Position numbers and translations under genes: made by a program. Shown piece after piece: positions 17,700 through 25,982 of a DNA stretch of 64,000 nt. Under the pieces are notes generated by a model. That model did no database searches and had not been told where the DNA came from. It worked only from the letters and a program-made list of their open reading frames with translations. The DNA is taken from positions 248,001 to 312,000 of the forward strand of contig NZ_JANJZD010000002.1 of NCBI RefSeq assembly GCF_024623325.1, written 5' to 3'. The DNA comes from Acetatifactor muris (GTDB lineage Bacteria; Bacillota; Clostridia; Lachnospirales; Lachnospiraceae). How positions within the stretch are numbered: position 1 is the first letter of the stretch; each line of letters begins with the position of its first letter.

Positions 17700-18530
17700 A
17701 TGATTCTTACATTTATGGGCACGGGAGCCTCGGAAGGGGTTCCCGGCGCATTCTGTCAATGTCCTGACTGCATGGAAGCCCGAAAGCTGGGAGGCAGAGA
17801 GCTCCGCAGCAGATCTCAGCTGTTGGTAAACCGCGATCTGCTCATCGATATGGGGCCGGAGACATACTGGAAATCCGTACTCTATGGGATCGAATTGTCC
17901 CGGGTAAAATATCTCTTCATCACCCATTCTCACTGCGACCACCTGGAAGAAAAGCTGCTGGGATTTCGGGGCGCATGGTTCGGCAGAGAAATGATTGAGC
18001 CTGTGCTCTATGCCTATGGCAACGAAAAAGTCGCACAGAAGATATGTACCCGGCTGGAAGGCTGTCAGGCCGCAGGCATAAAAGAGGCATGCTGTATGCA
18101 GACAGTACATCCCTTTGAAACGTTACAGGCAGGTAATTACAGCGTCACCGCATTGCCTGCCATCCATGCACCGGGAGAAGAGGCATTCATTTATCTGATA
18201 GAGGATAAAGAGGGAAAAAGTGTCCTGTATGCCACCGACACCGGAAATCTCACAGAGGATACATACGCATTTCTGAACGGAAAACACCTAAACTGCGTCA
18301 TTATGGACTGTACCCTGGGGGCCAAAAACGTCACAGACACGTACCACATGGGCCTCAGAGACAATAGGGTTATTCAGGAACGGCTGAATTCCATGGGGAT
18401 TGCAGACGCGAACACCCGGTTCCTGTGTACTCACATTTCCCACGGCACAGGGGGATACCGATATCTGGCCGAATGTGCGGAAAGGCTGGGAATGGAACTG
18501 GTCTGGGACGGGATGGAGGCAGAAATTTAG
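17700..18530 (+). CDS. PhnP-like MBL-fold metallo-hydrolase
   Basis: About 276 residues. It opens ILTFMGTGASEGVP with a Cys cluster C19-x-C21-x2-C24, as in PhnP, which binds a structural zinc. HSHCDH at 76-81 and DTGNLTED carry the active-site metal ligands. PhnP is a cyclic phosphodiesterase; other relatives have different substrates, so a phosphodiesterase role is inferred only. The ATG follows a GGGGG run and lies 67 bp after the isomerase gene. It is the last intact gene of the sugar locus and the second MBL-fold enzyme in it. Confidence 0.85.
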   Translation: MILTFMGTGASEGVPGAFCQCPDCMEARKLGGRELRSRSQLLVNRDLLIDMGPETYWKSVLYGIELSRVKYLFITHSHCDHLEEKLLGFRGAWFGREMIEPVLYAYGNEKVAQKICTRLEGCQAAGIKEACCMQTVHPFETLQAGNYSVTALPAIHAPGEEAFIYLIEDKEGKSVLYATDTGNLTEDTYAFLNGKHLNCVIMDCTLGAKNVTDTYHMGLRDNRVIQERLNSMGIADANTRFLCTHISHGTGGYRYLAECAERLGMELVWDGMEAEI

Positions 18531-18648
18531 GAAACATTTATGTCACCGGACGAGGGAATTCAGACAACAGAAAATACAGAGCAAACCACATGATAAAAAT
18601 CGGGCAATAAAATTGCAAGGCAAATTATACAGCAGAAAATGAGACAAT

Positions 18649-18978
18649 ATGAAGACCGGCGGTCAAAGCCAGAAGCTGTCTCTGGCCAGAGTATTTGCAC
18701 AGAACGAAAAGCAGGTCATCATTATGGATGAGGTGTCCGCAGCCATAGATCCTTATTCGGAAGCTCGTATCAATCACAGTATTCTGGATTTTTGCCAGGA
18801 CAAGATATTCATTTTCATCTCCCATCGCCTTTCCCTTATGAAGGAGATGGACAGAATTTACTATTTTGATAACGGCAGTATAATAGAGGCCGGAACCCAC
18901 ATGGAGTTGCTGGCGCAAAACGGGAATTACGCCAAAATGTATCATCTGCAGGCAAAGGCCTATGATTTCAACAGCTGA
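18649..18978 (+). pseudogene. ABC exporter ATPase fragment (C-terminal third)
   Basis: About 109 residues starting at a degenerate signature motif (TGGQSQKLSLARV rather than SGGQ), then Walker B IIMDEVSAAID, the H-loop FISHRLSLMKEMDRIYYF and a normal exporter C-terminus (GTHMELLAQNGNYAKMYHLQA). Walker A and the membrane domain are absent and no ribosome site precedes the ATG. Bases 18531-18648 contain nothing recognisable. This is the tail of a bacteriocin/multidrug-type ABC exporter left after a deletion or recombination. Confidence 0.75.
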
Positions 18979-19054
18979 TTTCAGCACGCACTGCATGTGT
19001 AGAAAGGAATAAAATGAAAAAGCATGATCGCTTCTGCAGCCCAGCTTCTGCAGT

Positions 19055-19825
19055 TTACAGATTTTGCAGTATCTTTTCGTATCCGTTCATAACAAAAACA
19101 TATTCTGTTTCTGTGGACAATTCCTCTCTGAACACATACCCCAACCTGTTATATTTTCGGATATCGACAGGGTCTTCCAGCCTTTCTTCCGCCATAAATC
19201 TGACCATGTCGCCTCTGGCCATTTTTGCATAAGTGCCCTTTGTGACAAGCTTACCTTCTGCCTGCTCACAAAATGTAATTGTAATGTATCTGTCTCTTTC
19301 CCGGAGGTATTTCTCAATACATTTCGAATACTCTCTGGAAGCAAGATTTATGATAATTCCGCTGTCGTCCCGGACTGCTTTGTATAGCCTGCCTCCCCAC
19401 AGTTCATACAAGTCTTTATGCCCGGCCACGGATGCTTTTGCCTGCATCTCAAGTCTGTACGGCGTCACCCCGTCCATGGGTTTCAACACGCCGTAAAATC
19501 CTGACAGTATCCGCAAATGCTCCTGGACATAATCATATTGGCCAGTCTCGAACACCGTTGGTGCCATATATTGATAGGCGATTCCCTCATAGGCCAGCAC
19601 TGCCGGCGTCAGATTATGCCGCAGATCCATGTGTTCCAGCCGCTCGAAGTTCAGCCCGGCGATTCTGTCATTGCATTTCCAGAGATTCTTTAACGCTTCA
19701 TATGTTTGTCCTTTTAACCAGTCAAGAATCTCCTCTGCCTGATTTAAATACTCCGGCACCCCTGAAGGTGCCAGACTGTCTGAATCGACTATCATTTTCT
19801 TCGTCGGCGATAATATGATCTTCAT
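19055..19825 (-). CDS. yaaA: Peroxide stress protein YaaA (UPF0246)
   Basis: About 256 residues, the usual family length. It opens MKIILSPTKKM and contains the conserved LRILSGFYGVLKPMDGVTPYRLEM block, INLASREYSK and KGTYAKMARGDMVRFM. E. coli YaaA lowers free iron and limits DNA and protein oxidation during peroxide stress. The ATG (19823-19825) overlaps the TGA of bcp in a TGATG junction, so the two peroxide-defence genes are translationally coupled. Confidence 0.95.
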   Translation of the reverse strand: MKIILSPTKKMIVDSDSLAPSGVPEYLNQAEEILDWLKGQTYEALKNLWKCNDRIAGLNFERLEHMDLRHNLTPAVLAYEGIAYQYMAPTVFETGQYDYVQEHLRILSGFYGVLKPMDGVTPYRLEMQAKASVAGHKDLYELWGGRLYKAVRDDSGIIINLASREYSKCIEKYLRERDRYITITFCEQAEGKLVTKGTYAKMARGDMVRFMAEERLEDPVDIRKYNRLGYVFREELSTETEYVFVMNGYEKILQNL

Positions 19826-20277
19826 CAAACCTCTCCCAACATCTTCTCCGGGTCATCTGCTGCCTTCACCTTATCATTCGCTTTGACAATAATTCCCTTT
19901 TCATCAATCAGATAAGTGGTCCGGACCACTCCCATGGATACTTTGCCATAATTCTTCTTCTCCTTCCAGACATCATAGGCTTCAATTACCTTCCGCTCCG
20001 GGTCCGCAAGCAGGGTAAAGGCAAGGTCGTATTTCTCCTCAAACTTCTTATGAGAGGTGACACTGTCCTTGCTGACGCCCAGTACTACCGCCCCTTTTTC
20101 CAGAAACTGCGGATATCTCTCGGAAAAACCGCAGGCCTGCTTTGTACAGCCCGGAGTATTGTCCTTCGGATAAAAATATAGAATCACTTTCTTTCCCGCA
20201 TAATCTGATAACTTATGCATCTTTCCGTTCTGGTCCGGCAATTCAAAATCCGGTGCTTTCGTTCCAACTTCCAGCAT
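19825..20277 (-). CDS. bcp: Thioredoxin-dependent thiol peroxidase (Bcp/PrxQ)
   Basis: 150 residues of the AhpC/TSA fold. YPKDNTPGCTKQACGF carries the peroxidatic Cys near 44 and the resolving Cys near 49, the spacing of atypical 2-Cys PrxQ enzymes that reduce hydroperoxides with thioredoxin. AGGAGGAAATCA precedes the ATG. It is first in a two-gene operon with yaaA. The upstream region (20278-20511) is AT-rich and also contains a strong promoter pointing the other way. Confidence 0.96.
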   Translation of the reverse strand: MLEVGTKAPDFELPDQNGKMHKLSDYAGKKVILYFYPKDNTPGCTKQACGFSERYPQFLEKGAVVLGVSKDSVTSHKKFEEKYDLAFTLLADPERKVIEAYDVWKEKKNYGKVSMGVVRTTYLIDEKGIIVKANDKVKAADDPEKMLGEV

Positions 20278-20388
20278 GTTGATTTCCTCCTGAATTTACA
20301 TTTTTATTTAGCATTTGGCATAAACTGATAAAAGCTTTCATTTTTATGTATCTCATTAATTTCATTGTGCATAATATATTGTAACAGA

Positions 20389-20458
20389 ATTTTCGTAAAA
20401 TTTGGAGCTCTTAAATTTTCGTAAAATCTGTTGACTTTGTCGCGACATTTGCTATAAT
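20389..20458 (+). promoter_or_regulatory. Strong promoter with tandem operator-like repeats
   Basis: TTGACT (20431-20436), a 16-bp spacer and a perfect TATAAT (20453-20458) form a strong sigma-A promoter on the plus strand. Immediately upstream, ATTTTCGTAAAAT occurs twice (20389-20401 and 20415-20427), 26 bp apart, each a small imperfect palindrome. A perfect palindrome TGTCGCGACA (20438-20447) sits inside the spacer. These look like repressor sites. There is no plus-strand protein gene downstream. Confidence 0.6.
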
Positions 20459-20464
20459 AAAATT

Positions 20465-20531
20465 AACTCATCTAACATGTTTAGAAGGAGAATCCGGTTT
20501 TCGCATAGCGATTACCGGCTTTTTATTTTTT
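20465..20531 (+). ncRNA. Candidate short transcript ending in a terminator
   Basis: Downstream of the promoter at 20431-20458 lies AGAAGGAGA and then a stem with CCGGT (20494-20498) and TCGC pairing with GCGA and ACCGG (20514-20518), followed by CTTTTTATTTTTT. The transcript would be about 65-75 nt. It also contains an ATG at 20478 opening an 18-codon frame with no ribosome site of its own. It may be an sRNA, or the 5' attenuator of a gene since replaced by the convergent AT-rich module, whose stop codon lies in the hairpin. Confidence 0.4.
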
Positions 20532-21105
20532 GATAATTATGATAGTCATTTTCATAGTCTCTTTTTGCACTAAGAAAGAAAATAGGATAAGCAGTGATAA
20601 ATCTTACTCTTTTTTCACTTATATCTTCTAAAATAACCAAAAAATCTACTTCCTCTTCTTCATATCTCAAATAAATACGGTTCCTTTTATTAGATGAATG
20701 AATTTTTTCCCAATATTTAATTCGAGGATCGTTATCATTACACATTTCAAGAACTGCCCGGATCCAATTTACTCTGACCGCTCGATATATACACTTTTCT
20801 CTTTTTATGCCATTCAGCATAATATAGTCTATTTCCAGCAAACAATTATTATTGCATAGAGCAGATGTAATATCATTATTACATGGCAAAATATCTAACC
20901 TTTGTTTTAACTCTATACTTGCCGAATGCCAAAATGTTTCCGCCTTATAATCCAACCACTTCAATGGTACTAATACTTCTTTTCCATTTAACTGTGGTTT
21001 ATCTTCTTTTAGCGCCAAAGTGGCTTTGAAAACATCATGACATTTATTCATAATATCCTCTGTTTTGCTAATGCCTGTAATGTCTATAGGGATTAACTTG
21101 CTCAT
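20512..21105 (-). CDS. Hypothetical protein of an AT-rich imported module
   Basis: About 197 residues; I do not recognise a family. It is soluble, with no membrane segment. The C-terminal third (RNRIYLRYEEEEVDFLVILED, then VRFITAYPIFF) has the strand pattern and TAYP signature reminiscent of small BECR-type ribonuclease toxins, but no catalytic set can be assigned. The ATG (21103-21105) has GGGAGGTATATACAA upstream. Base composition is clearly more AT-rich than the flanks, suggesting horizontal transfer. The frame ends within the terminator hairpin of the opposing transcript. Its upstream partner is a frameshifted gene, so the module may be decaying. Confidence 0.55.
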   Translation of the reverse strand: MSKLIPIDITGISKTEDIMNKCHDVFKATLALKEDKPQLNGKEVLVPLKWLDYKAETFWHSASIELKQRLDILPCNNDITSALCNNNCLLEIDYIMLNGIKREKCIYRAVRVNWIRAVLEMCNDNDPRIKYWEKIHSSNKRNRIYLRYEEEEVDFLVILEDISEKRVRFITAYPIFFLSAKRDYENDYHNYQKIKSR

Positions 21106-21189
21106 TTGTATATACCTCCCTATATCCTCGGTTCCCAAATGAACAAATTAAATGCATCACCCTTCTTGAAATTTTACTTTAATCCAACA

Positions 21190-21570
21190 TTAATATCTCA
21201 ATCCTTTATCTAATTCTGGGGTTTTTATCCTTGGTTTAAGACATACTTTCATATATTGCTTGATTTTCCTTTTTTCACATTGCTGTTCGAATCTCTCTGA
21301 ATTCCTCATGAGCTGTACCTATTTTACCTTGCAACAACAATAATAGCAAAACCGAACATTTTTCTTCTTTCCCTATTATCTCCTCCTGGCTCCACCACTT
21401 TACCGCTTCTTCTACACTAAATTCAATATTGCTGATTTCTTTTCTTGCTATTTCCCAATCCCCCTGTGAGAGATATACCAGTGCTTTATCCCTCCACCTT
21501 GCTCTTCTGTTATTTTAACAGTTTCCCATATTAGCATAGTTGCTTCTCGTAAATTATAAATTTTTCCCAT
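21190..21570 (-). pseudogene. Frameshifted small gene upstream of the AT-rich hypothetical
   Basis: An ATG (21568-21570) after GGGGAAGTATA opens GKIYNLREATMLIWETVKITEEQ. Reading then continues only by changing frame near 21500 into RWRDKALVYLSQGDWEIARK and EEAVKWWSQEEIIGKEEK, and by changing again in an AGAGAGA run near 21290 into RFEQQCEKRKIKQYMKVCLK, ending at a TAA at 21190. The reassembled protein would be about 126 residues, helical and charged. Two frameshifts make it a pseudogene unless the assembly is wrong. It lies 85 bp upstream of the 20512 gene and is probably its original operon partner. Confidence 0.55.
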
Positions 21571-21700
21571 TATACTTCCCCTTTTTATTATTTATTTATT
21601 GTGTTCATCTTTATTTATAAACAAGTTACACATTCCCAAGTTAATATGTACCTTCTTTTTTATTTATTGAAATAACCGTTTAATGTCTAATTAACTAATT

Positions 21701-23785
21701 TCACTCAATCAACCCATGCCTTTTCAGCCTGGCCCGGATACCTCCCGGGGTCCTGCTGTGCAGCCGGGCGATTTCCGATATCTTCATCCCTGACTTGTAT
21801 TCCTGGTCCAGCCTTGCGTCTTCCTCCTCGTTCCAGGACGCCCCTGCTCCATCCGGGCGGTTCTTTGACCGATTATATTCCGCTCTGTCAAAGGGTTTCT
21901 TTTCCTCGTTCTCCTGGCTGCCCTGACTCCGCATGCTGATGACAGCATCCGGATGCGTCTCCATAAACACCGCTATGGCATTTATGAAAGTGTCCCCATA
22001 TTTTTCGCTCTTCCTTTTGCCCACGCCGGATACCTTCAGTAAATCATCCGGAGTCTCAGGCAGCTTCACGCACATATCAATCAGCGTCCTGTCATTAAAA
22101 ATGATATACGGCGGAAGACCTTCCTCCCTCGCGATTTCAAGCCGGAGCTTCCGCAACTCTTCAAACAGATCATATCCTGCCGCCGTAAGCGCATCTGTAC
22201 TTCTCTTCCGGACATTTTCCCTCCGGTCGGATTCTTTCTGCCCTTTCTCTTCATAAATGTGCATTATCACATGGGCATTTTCATCTCTTAACCTTGAGAT
22301 ATCACCTATTTTCAACACACTGTACTGGTCCTTCGTCTGGTACAGATACCCCTCTTCTATCATCTGGCTGATCAGGCTGCGCAGCAAAGCTTCGTTTCTG
22401 TCCTTTAACGCCCCATAGGACCTGTAATTCACCGTGCCCAGCTCCCGCAGTCTCGCCCTGTCGGCTCCCATCAGAGTTCCCAGCACTATGGTCAGTCCGT
22501 AACGTCCCTTTGTCTCCGCCACACAGTTAATAACCCATTTTGCTTCTGCTGTCATGTCCTCTTCCCTGTACTCCCTGTGGCAGTTACCGCAATTGTTGCA
22601 GGGCCCGGCAGCCTTTTCTCCGAAATAATTCAGAATTGTAGTCCTAAGACAGGCCGTAGTCCTGCAGTATGCTTCCATAATCTGCAGGCGGCGAATATCC
22701 CTCTGCTTTACCAGCTCCACATCTTCTTCCTCCAGGTCGGAGAAGTCTTTCTTCTCCAGCAGGAACTTATTAATGATGATATCCTGTGCCGAAAAAAGCA
22801 GAATACACTGGGCGGGCTCTCCGTCCCGCCCGGCGCGTCCTGCTTCCTGGTAGTAATTCTCCATGCTTTGAGGCATGTTGTAATGGATTACATATCTCAC
22901 ATTGGATTTGTCAATGCCCATGCCGAAGGCGTTGGTTGCCACCATGACCGGCATTCGATCATATATGAAATCCTCCTGGTTTTTCTTCCTGGTTTCATTG
23001 TCAATACCAGCATGATACCTGGTAACCGGCACACCTTTTTGATACAGTACCGCAAAAAGGTTGTCCACACTTTTCCTGGTAGCGCAGTAAATAATCCCGC
23101 TTTCCCGGGAATGTTTCTCTATATAATCAATGACAAAATCCTCTTTCCTGCGGATATTTTCCACACTGTAATACAGATTTTCCCTGTCAAAGCCTGTCAC
23201 TGTCACACTGGGGTTTAGAAGCTGCAGCGCGCACAGAATGTCTTCTTTTACCTCTTCTGTGGCCGTGGCCGTAAACGCACTGACAACAGGTCTCCCGGGA
23301 AGATTTCTGATAAAATCCACGATCTTCAGATAACCGGGCCTGAAATCCTGACCCCACTGAGAAATGCAATGAGCCTCATCGACGGTTACCATGGAGATAT
23401 CCACACTGCCGGCAAATTCCATAAAGCCATAACTTTCCAGCCGCTCCGGCGCCACATATATGATCTTGTATGCACCTGCTGCCGCCCGGCTTAATGCTTT
23501 GCCGATCTGAGCCTCCGTGAGAGAAGAATTAATAAATGCCGCGTGAATGCCCGCATCGTTCAGTGCCTTTACCTGATCCTGCATCAGGGAAATGAGCGGC
23601 GATATCACCAGGGTAATACCGGGCAGCATCAGCGCCGGAATCTGATAACATATAGACTTGCCTGCTCCCGTGGGCATGATTGCAAGGCTGTCGCGCCCCG
23701 CCATGATTGCTTCGATTATACTTTCCTGTCCGGACCGGAAGGAATCATATCCAAAATAGGTCTTTAAGGTTTCTTTTGCGGTCAT
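21701..23785 (-). CDS. recQ: ATP-dependent DNA helicase RecQ
   Basis: About 694 residues. The RecA-like core shows FRSGQESII (motif 0), MPTGAGKS (I), VDEAHCISQWG (II, DEAH), SAFTATAT (III) and QEAGRAGRDG (VI). The zinc-binding region has CNNCGNC, then a winged helix. An HRDC domain (about 525-600: LPPYIIFNDRTLIDM, LLKVSGVGKRKSEKYG) follows, and a C-terminal HTH/SANT-like tail (WNEEEDARLDQEYKSGMKIS) that many RecQ proteins lack. RecQ unwinds 3'-5' in recombinational repair. The ATG at 23785 has AAAGGATAACAGGA upstream. Monocistronic. Confidence 0.97.
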   Translation of the reverse strand: MTAKETLKTYFGYDSFRSGQESIIEAIMAGRDSLAIMPTGAGKSICYQIPALMLPGITLVISPLISLMQDQVKALNDAGIHAAFINSSLTEAQIGKALSRAAAGAYKIIYVAPERLESYGFMEFAGSVDISMVTVDEAHCISQWGQDFRPGYLKIVDFIRNLPGRPVVSAFTATATEEVKEDILCALQLLNPSVTVTGFDRENLYYSVENIRRKEDFVIDYIEKHSRESGIIYCATRKSVDNLFAVLYQKGVPVTRYHAGIDNETRKKNQEDFIYDRMPVMVATNAFGMGIDKSNVRYVIHYNMPQSMENYYQEAGRAGRDGEPAQCILLFSAQDIIINKFLLEKKDFSDLEEEDVELVKQRDIRRLQIMEAYCRTTACLRTTILNYFGEKAAGPCNNCGNCHREYREEDMTAEAKWVINCVAETKGRYGLTIVLGTLMGADRARLRELGTVNYRSYGALKDRNEALLRSLISQMIEEGYLYQTKDQYSVLKIGDISRLRDENAHVIMHIYEEKGQKESDRRENVRKRSTDALTAAGYDLFEELRKLRLEIAREEGLPPYIIFNDRTLIDMCVKLPETPDDLLKVSGVGKRKSEKYGDTFINAIAVFMETHPDAVISMRSQGSQENEEKKPFDRAEYNRSKNRPDGAGASWNEEEDARLDQEYKSGMKISEIARLHSRTPGGIRARLKRHGLIE

Positions 23786-23907
23786 TCCTGTTATCCTTTC
23801 TGAGCCTGTCTCCGGCAATGGTCCGCCCTTATTATATTCTGTTTTTCATAAAACATCAACGAAAAAAGAGGAACTCTGCACGTTAAATATTACGCTGTAG
23901 CATGCCC

Positions 23908-24159
23908 TTATAAATTCCGCCCGGCTTTTTTCGCCTTCCACGCGCTGATTTCACTGCAGATGGCAAGCATCTCATCCACTACCAGTTCCGCACTTTGAGG
24001 CCTTACACTCTCCAGATACCCCACCATTCTCTTCATGGCTTTCGGACTTCCCAGGTTCTTCGCAACCGCCTCTCCCAGTTCTCCGGGAAAGCCCAGACTT
24101 TTTACGGTATCAACAAGCCTTTTCTTTTCCTCCGCCCATTCCTTCTGATTCGCTGTCAT
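23908..24159 (-). CDS. Small helical protein of the nucleotidyltransferase operon
   Basis: About 83 residues, highly charged and predicted helical, with segments KSLGFPGELGEAVAKNLGSPKAM and SAELVVDEMLAICSEISAW. I do not recognise a family. The ATG at 24159 overlaps the TGA of the RlaP-like gene (ATGA) and has GGGAGGAGCGAAT upstream, so it is translationally coupled to the two nucleotidyltransferases and is the last gene of the GHKL-helicase operon. Small helical partners of MNT-fold enzymes often act as antitoxins or regulators, but this is inference only. Confidence 0.7.
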   Translation of the reverse strand: MTANQKEWAEEKKRLVDTVKSLGFPGELGEAVAKNLGSPKAMKRMVGYLESVRPQSAELVVDEMLAICSEISAWKAKKAGRNL

Positions 24160-24935
24160 ATTCGCTCCTCCCATAAATCTATCACTTCCCTGAACACTCG
24201 ATTCAATGCTGTCCAGTCCCTGTTATGGTCATCTGCAAGCCTGTCCGCCAGTTCCTTCTGCAGGGCAGTTTCCTTCTCAATGAAATCTCTGATCACCGGA
24301 ATCTGCGGATTCTTCTCCCCTTCTACAGTGCGTTTCTTCACTTCCAGAAGCGTATCTATCCCATTCCGCAGATCCCCGGGAAGCTCCAGTTTCAGCAGCT
24401 CATCAAATAATACCGGCGGCGCTTCATGATACTGCTCAATATACCGTGCCGCCAGAAGGGGACGAAGCGCATAAAAATACTTCTTATATCGCACAGCATC
24501 ACCCTGCAAATACTCCCGTAAGGTACTGTTTGCCGTGCCATAATAATGATAAACTGCCGCTTTTTCGGAAAAATACTGCCTGGACACTTCCCTGATCCTC
24601 TCCCATTCCCTTGTCGTACGATATACTATGGGTGAACCACTCCACTCGAAAAGGGTGGCATTTCCTCTTGCAAACTGCCGCAAAGCCTTCTTTAAGTCCC
24701 AGCCGTTTATGTCGAGCACCTCATCAAGCTGCCACTCTATCACATCTTTCGGTTCATCCAGCCGAAGGTAGTCCGCTTCCGGCCTGACATAGACAAATCT
24801 TACATCATAGTCACTGTCCGGGGACGCAAATCCCCATGCCCGGCTTCCCGATTCAACGGCGTGGAGAATTCGGACTTCTTCTCTTTCTTCTATCTCATTC
24901 AATTTGTCGTTGATTTCCTGTTCAACATTTCTCAT
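24156..24935 (-). CDS. Nucleotidyltransferase, RlaP/YcgL-like (MNT fold)
   Basis: About 259 residues. ESGSRAWGFASPDSDYDVRFVYVRP near residues 29-53 contains the GS motif and the DxD metal-binding pair of polymerase-beta-type nucleotidyltransferases. The rest, with YYGTANSTLREYL and the ALRPLLAARYI helices, matches the RlaP/YcgL-like PF10127 family, members of which occur with RNA ligases and are thought to work in RNA repair. The start overlaps the stop of the second nucleotidyltransferase gene (ATGA). The residues needed for metal binding appear intact. Substrate unknown. Confidence 0.85.
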   Translation of the reverse strand: MRNVEQEINDKLNEIEEREEVRILHAVESGSRAWGFASPDSDYDVRFVYVRPEADYLRLDEPKDVIEWQLDEVLDINGWDLKKALRQFARGNATLFEWSGSPIVYRTTREWERIREVSRQYFSEKAAVYHYYGTANSTLREYLQGDAVRYKKYFYALRPLLAARYIEQYHEAPPVLFDELLKLELPGDLRNGIDTLLEVKKRTVEGEKNPQIPVIRDFIEKETALQKELADRLADDHNRDWTALNRVFREVIDLWEERI

Positions 24936-25954
24936 ACCAGTTCCCCCGTTACAGCGTATCTGTTCACACGCTCCACGAACCTTTCCACGCTCTCCATATC
25001 CGGATTGTCCGGCAGTTTCGTATTCTTCGCAGCCTCATCCAGCCGGCGTTCGTATTCTTCAAGCACCTCATAAAATTCCGGCGAAAAGGTGCCGTCCTGC
25101 AGCATATAGTCTCCTCTGCGGATTGCGAGCAGAAGCGGCAGATCGTCTCGCCGACGGGTAATAATCTCCCCCTTCTCCAGGATGTCTATGGCCATCATAA
25201 ACAGCCGGATTAAGTGCATCGCATGCTTGTTCAAATGGTTCCCGTCTTTCTTTTTATTGCGCTTCCCTATCCTTTCATAATCCCGCACAACAGTCCGCAT
25301 GGTTCCCCACAAATCCGCATAATCGCGAAGAGGGAAATGCTTATACGCCGCATCTATAAAGATCTCCGTGTCCAGTTTCGGATTTTCAGCACTGTCAATG
25401 TACAGCCTTATACTGCCTGTCTCCTTCCCGGCGTATCGCCTGTTGAAATCATCCAGCGCGTTCATCACAGATTTCAGGATATGCTTCTCTCTGTCACTCT
25501 GGGGCAGTGCATCCCTGGCAATCGCATTCTGCAGACGACGCAGCTGAGCATCCGCATAGCCTCCGAACGATTTGATGGCCCGTTTTGACAGGAATAGACT
25601 GCTGTTCTCAATCAGCTCGTGCCCCAGCTGCGACTGAATCAGATACTGGTCTCCCTCCAGTCCAAGTATCTCGCAGGTATTGGGATTGCAGTCCAATAGA
25701 AGCTTCACAAGCTTATTAAACCCATAGATGACAGTATCCGTCCTGTCATCCTCATACTGTTCAAACTCAGTCAGACCGATTAAGTCTGACGGCAGCTGCA
25801 GGGTCACTCCCCGAAGGTCAATATCACTGCCCTCGTTATTGGTCCCATAGGCATAACTCCCGCCCACTCCCAGGAGCAGGATTCTTCTCCCCAGGCGTTC
25901 ATTGCTGCGGATAAAGTCATATTCGGCTGTCTGTAAAAGCGCTTTGAAGTCCAT
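24932..25954 (-). CDS. Second MNT-fold nucleotidyltransferase
   Basis: About 340 residues. LGVGGSYAYGTNNEGSDIDLRGV carries the GS and DxD motifs of the polymerase-beta fold. The long helical C-terminus (LIRLFMMAIDILEKGEI) resembles the PF10127-like group. It is related to, but clearly distinct from, its operon neighbour. The ATG at 25954 follows GGAGGAAGGT; another ATG at 25978 is possible but has no good ribosome site. It is 28 bp downstream of the GHKL-helicase gene and is followed by an ATGA overlap with the RlaP-like gene. Confidence 0.82.
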   Translation of the reverse strand: MDFKALLQTAEYDFIRSNERLGRRILLLGVGGSYAYGTNNEGSDIDLRGVTLQLPSDLIGLTEFEQYEDDRTDTVIYGFNKLVKLLLDCNPNTCEILGLEGDQYLIQSQLGHELIENSSLFLSKRAIKSFGGYADAQLRRLQNAIARDALPQSDREKHILKSVMNALDDFNRRYAGKETGSIRLYIDSAENPKLDTEIFIDAAYKHFPLRDYADLWGTMRTVVRDYERIGKRNKKKDGNHLNKHAMHLIRLFMMAIDILEKGEIITRRRDDLPLLLAIRRGDYMLQDGTFSPEFYEVLEEYERRLDEAAKNTKLPDNPDMESVERFVERVNRYAVTGELV

Positions 25955-25982
25955 ACCTTCCTCCAGATTCTGTTTCATTGTT

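Noticed and set aside
21281..21296. TTCGAATCTC resembling a tRNA T-loop
   Set aside because: No cloverleaf can be drawn; it belongs to the frameshifted AT-rich gene.
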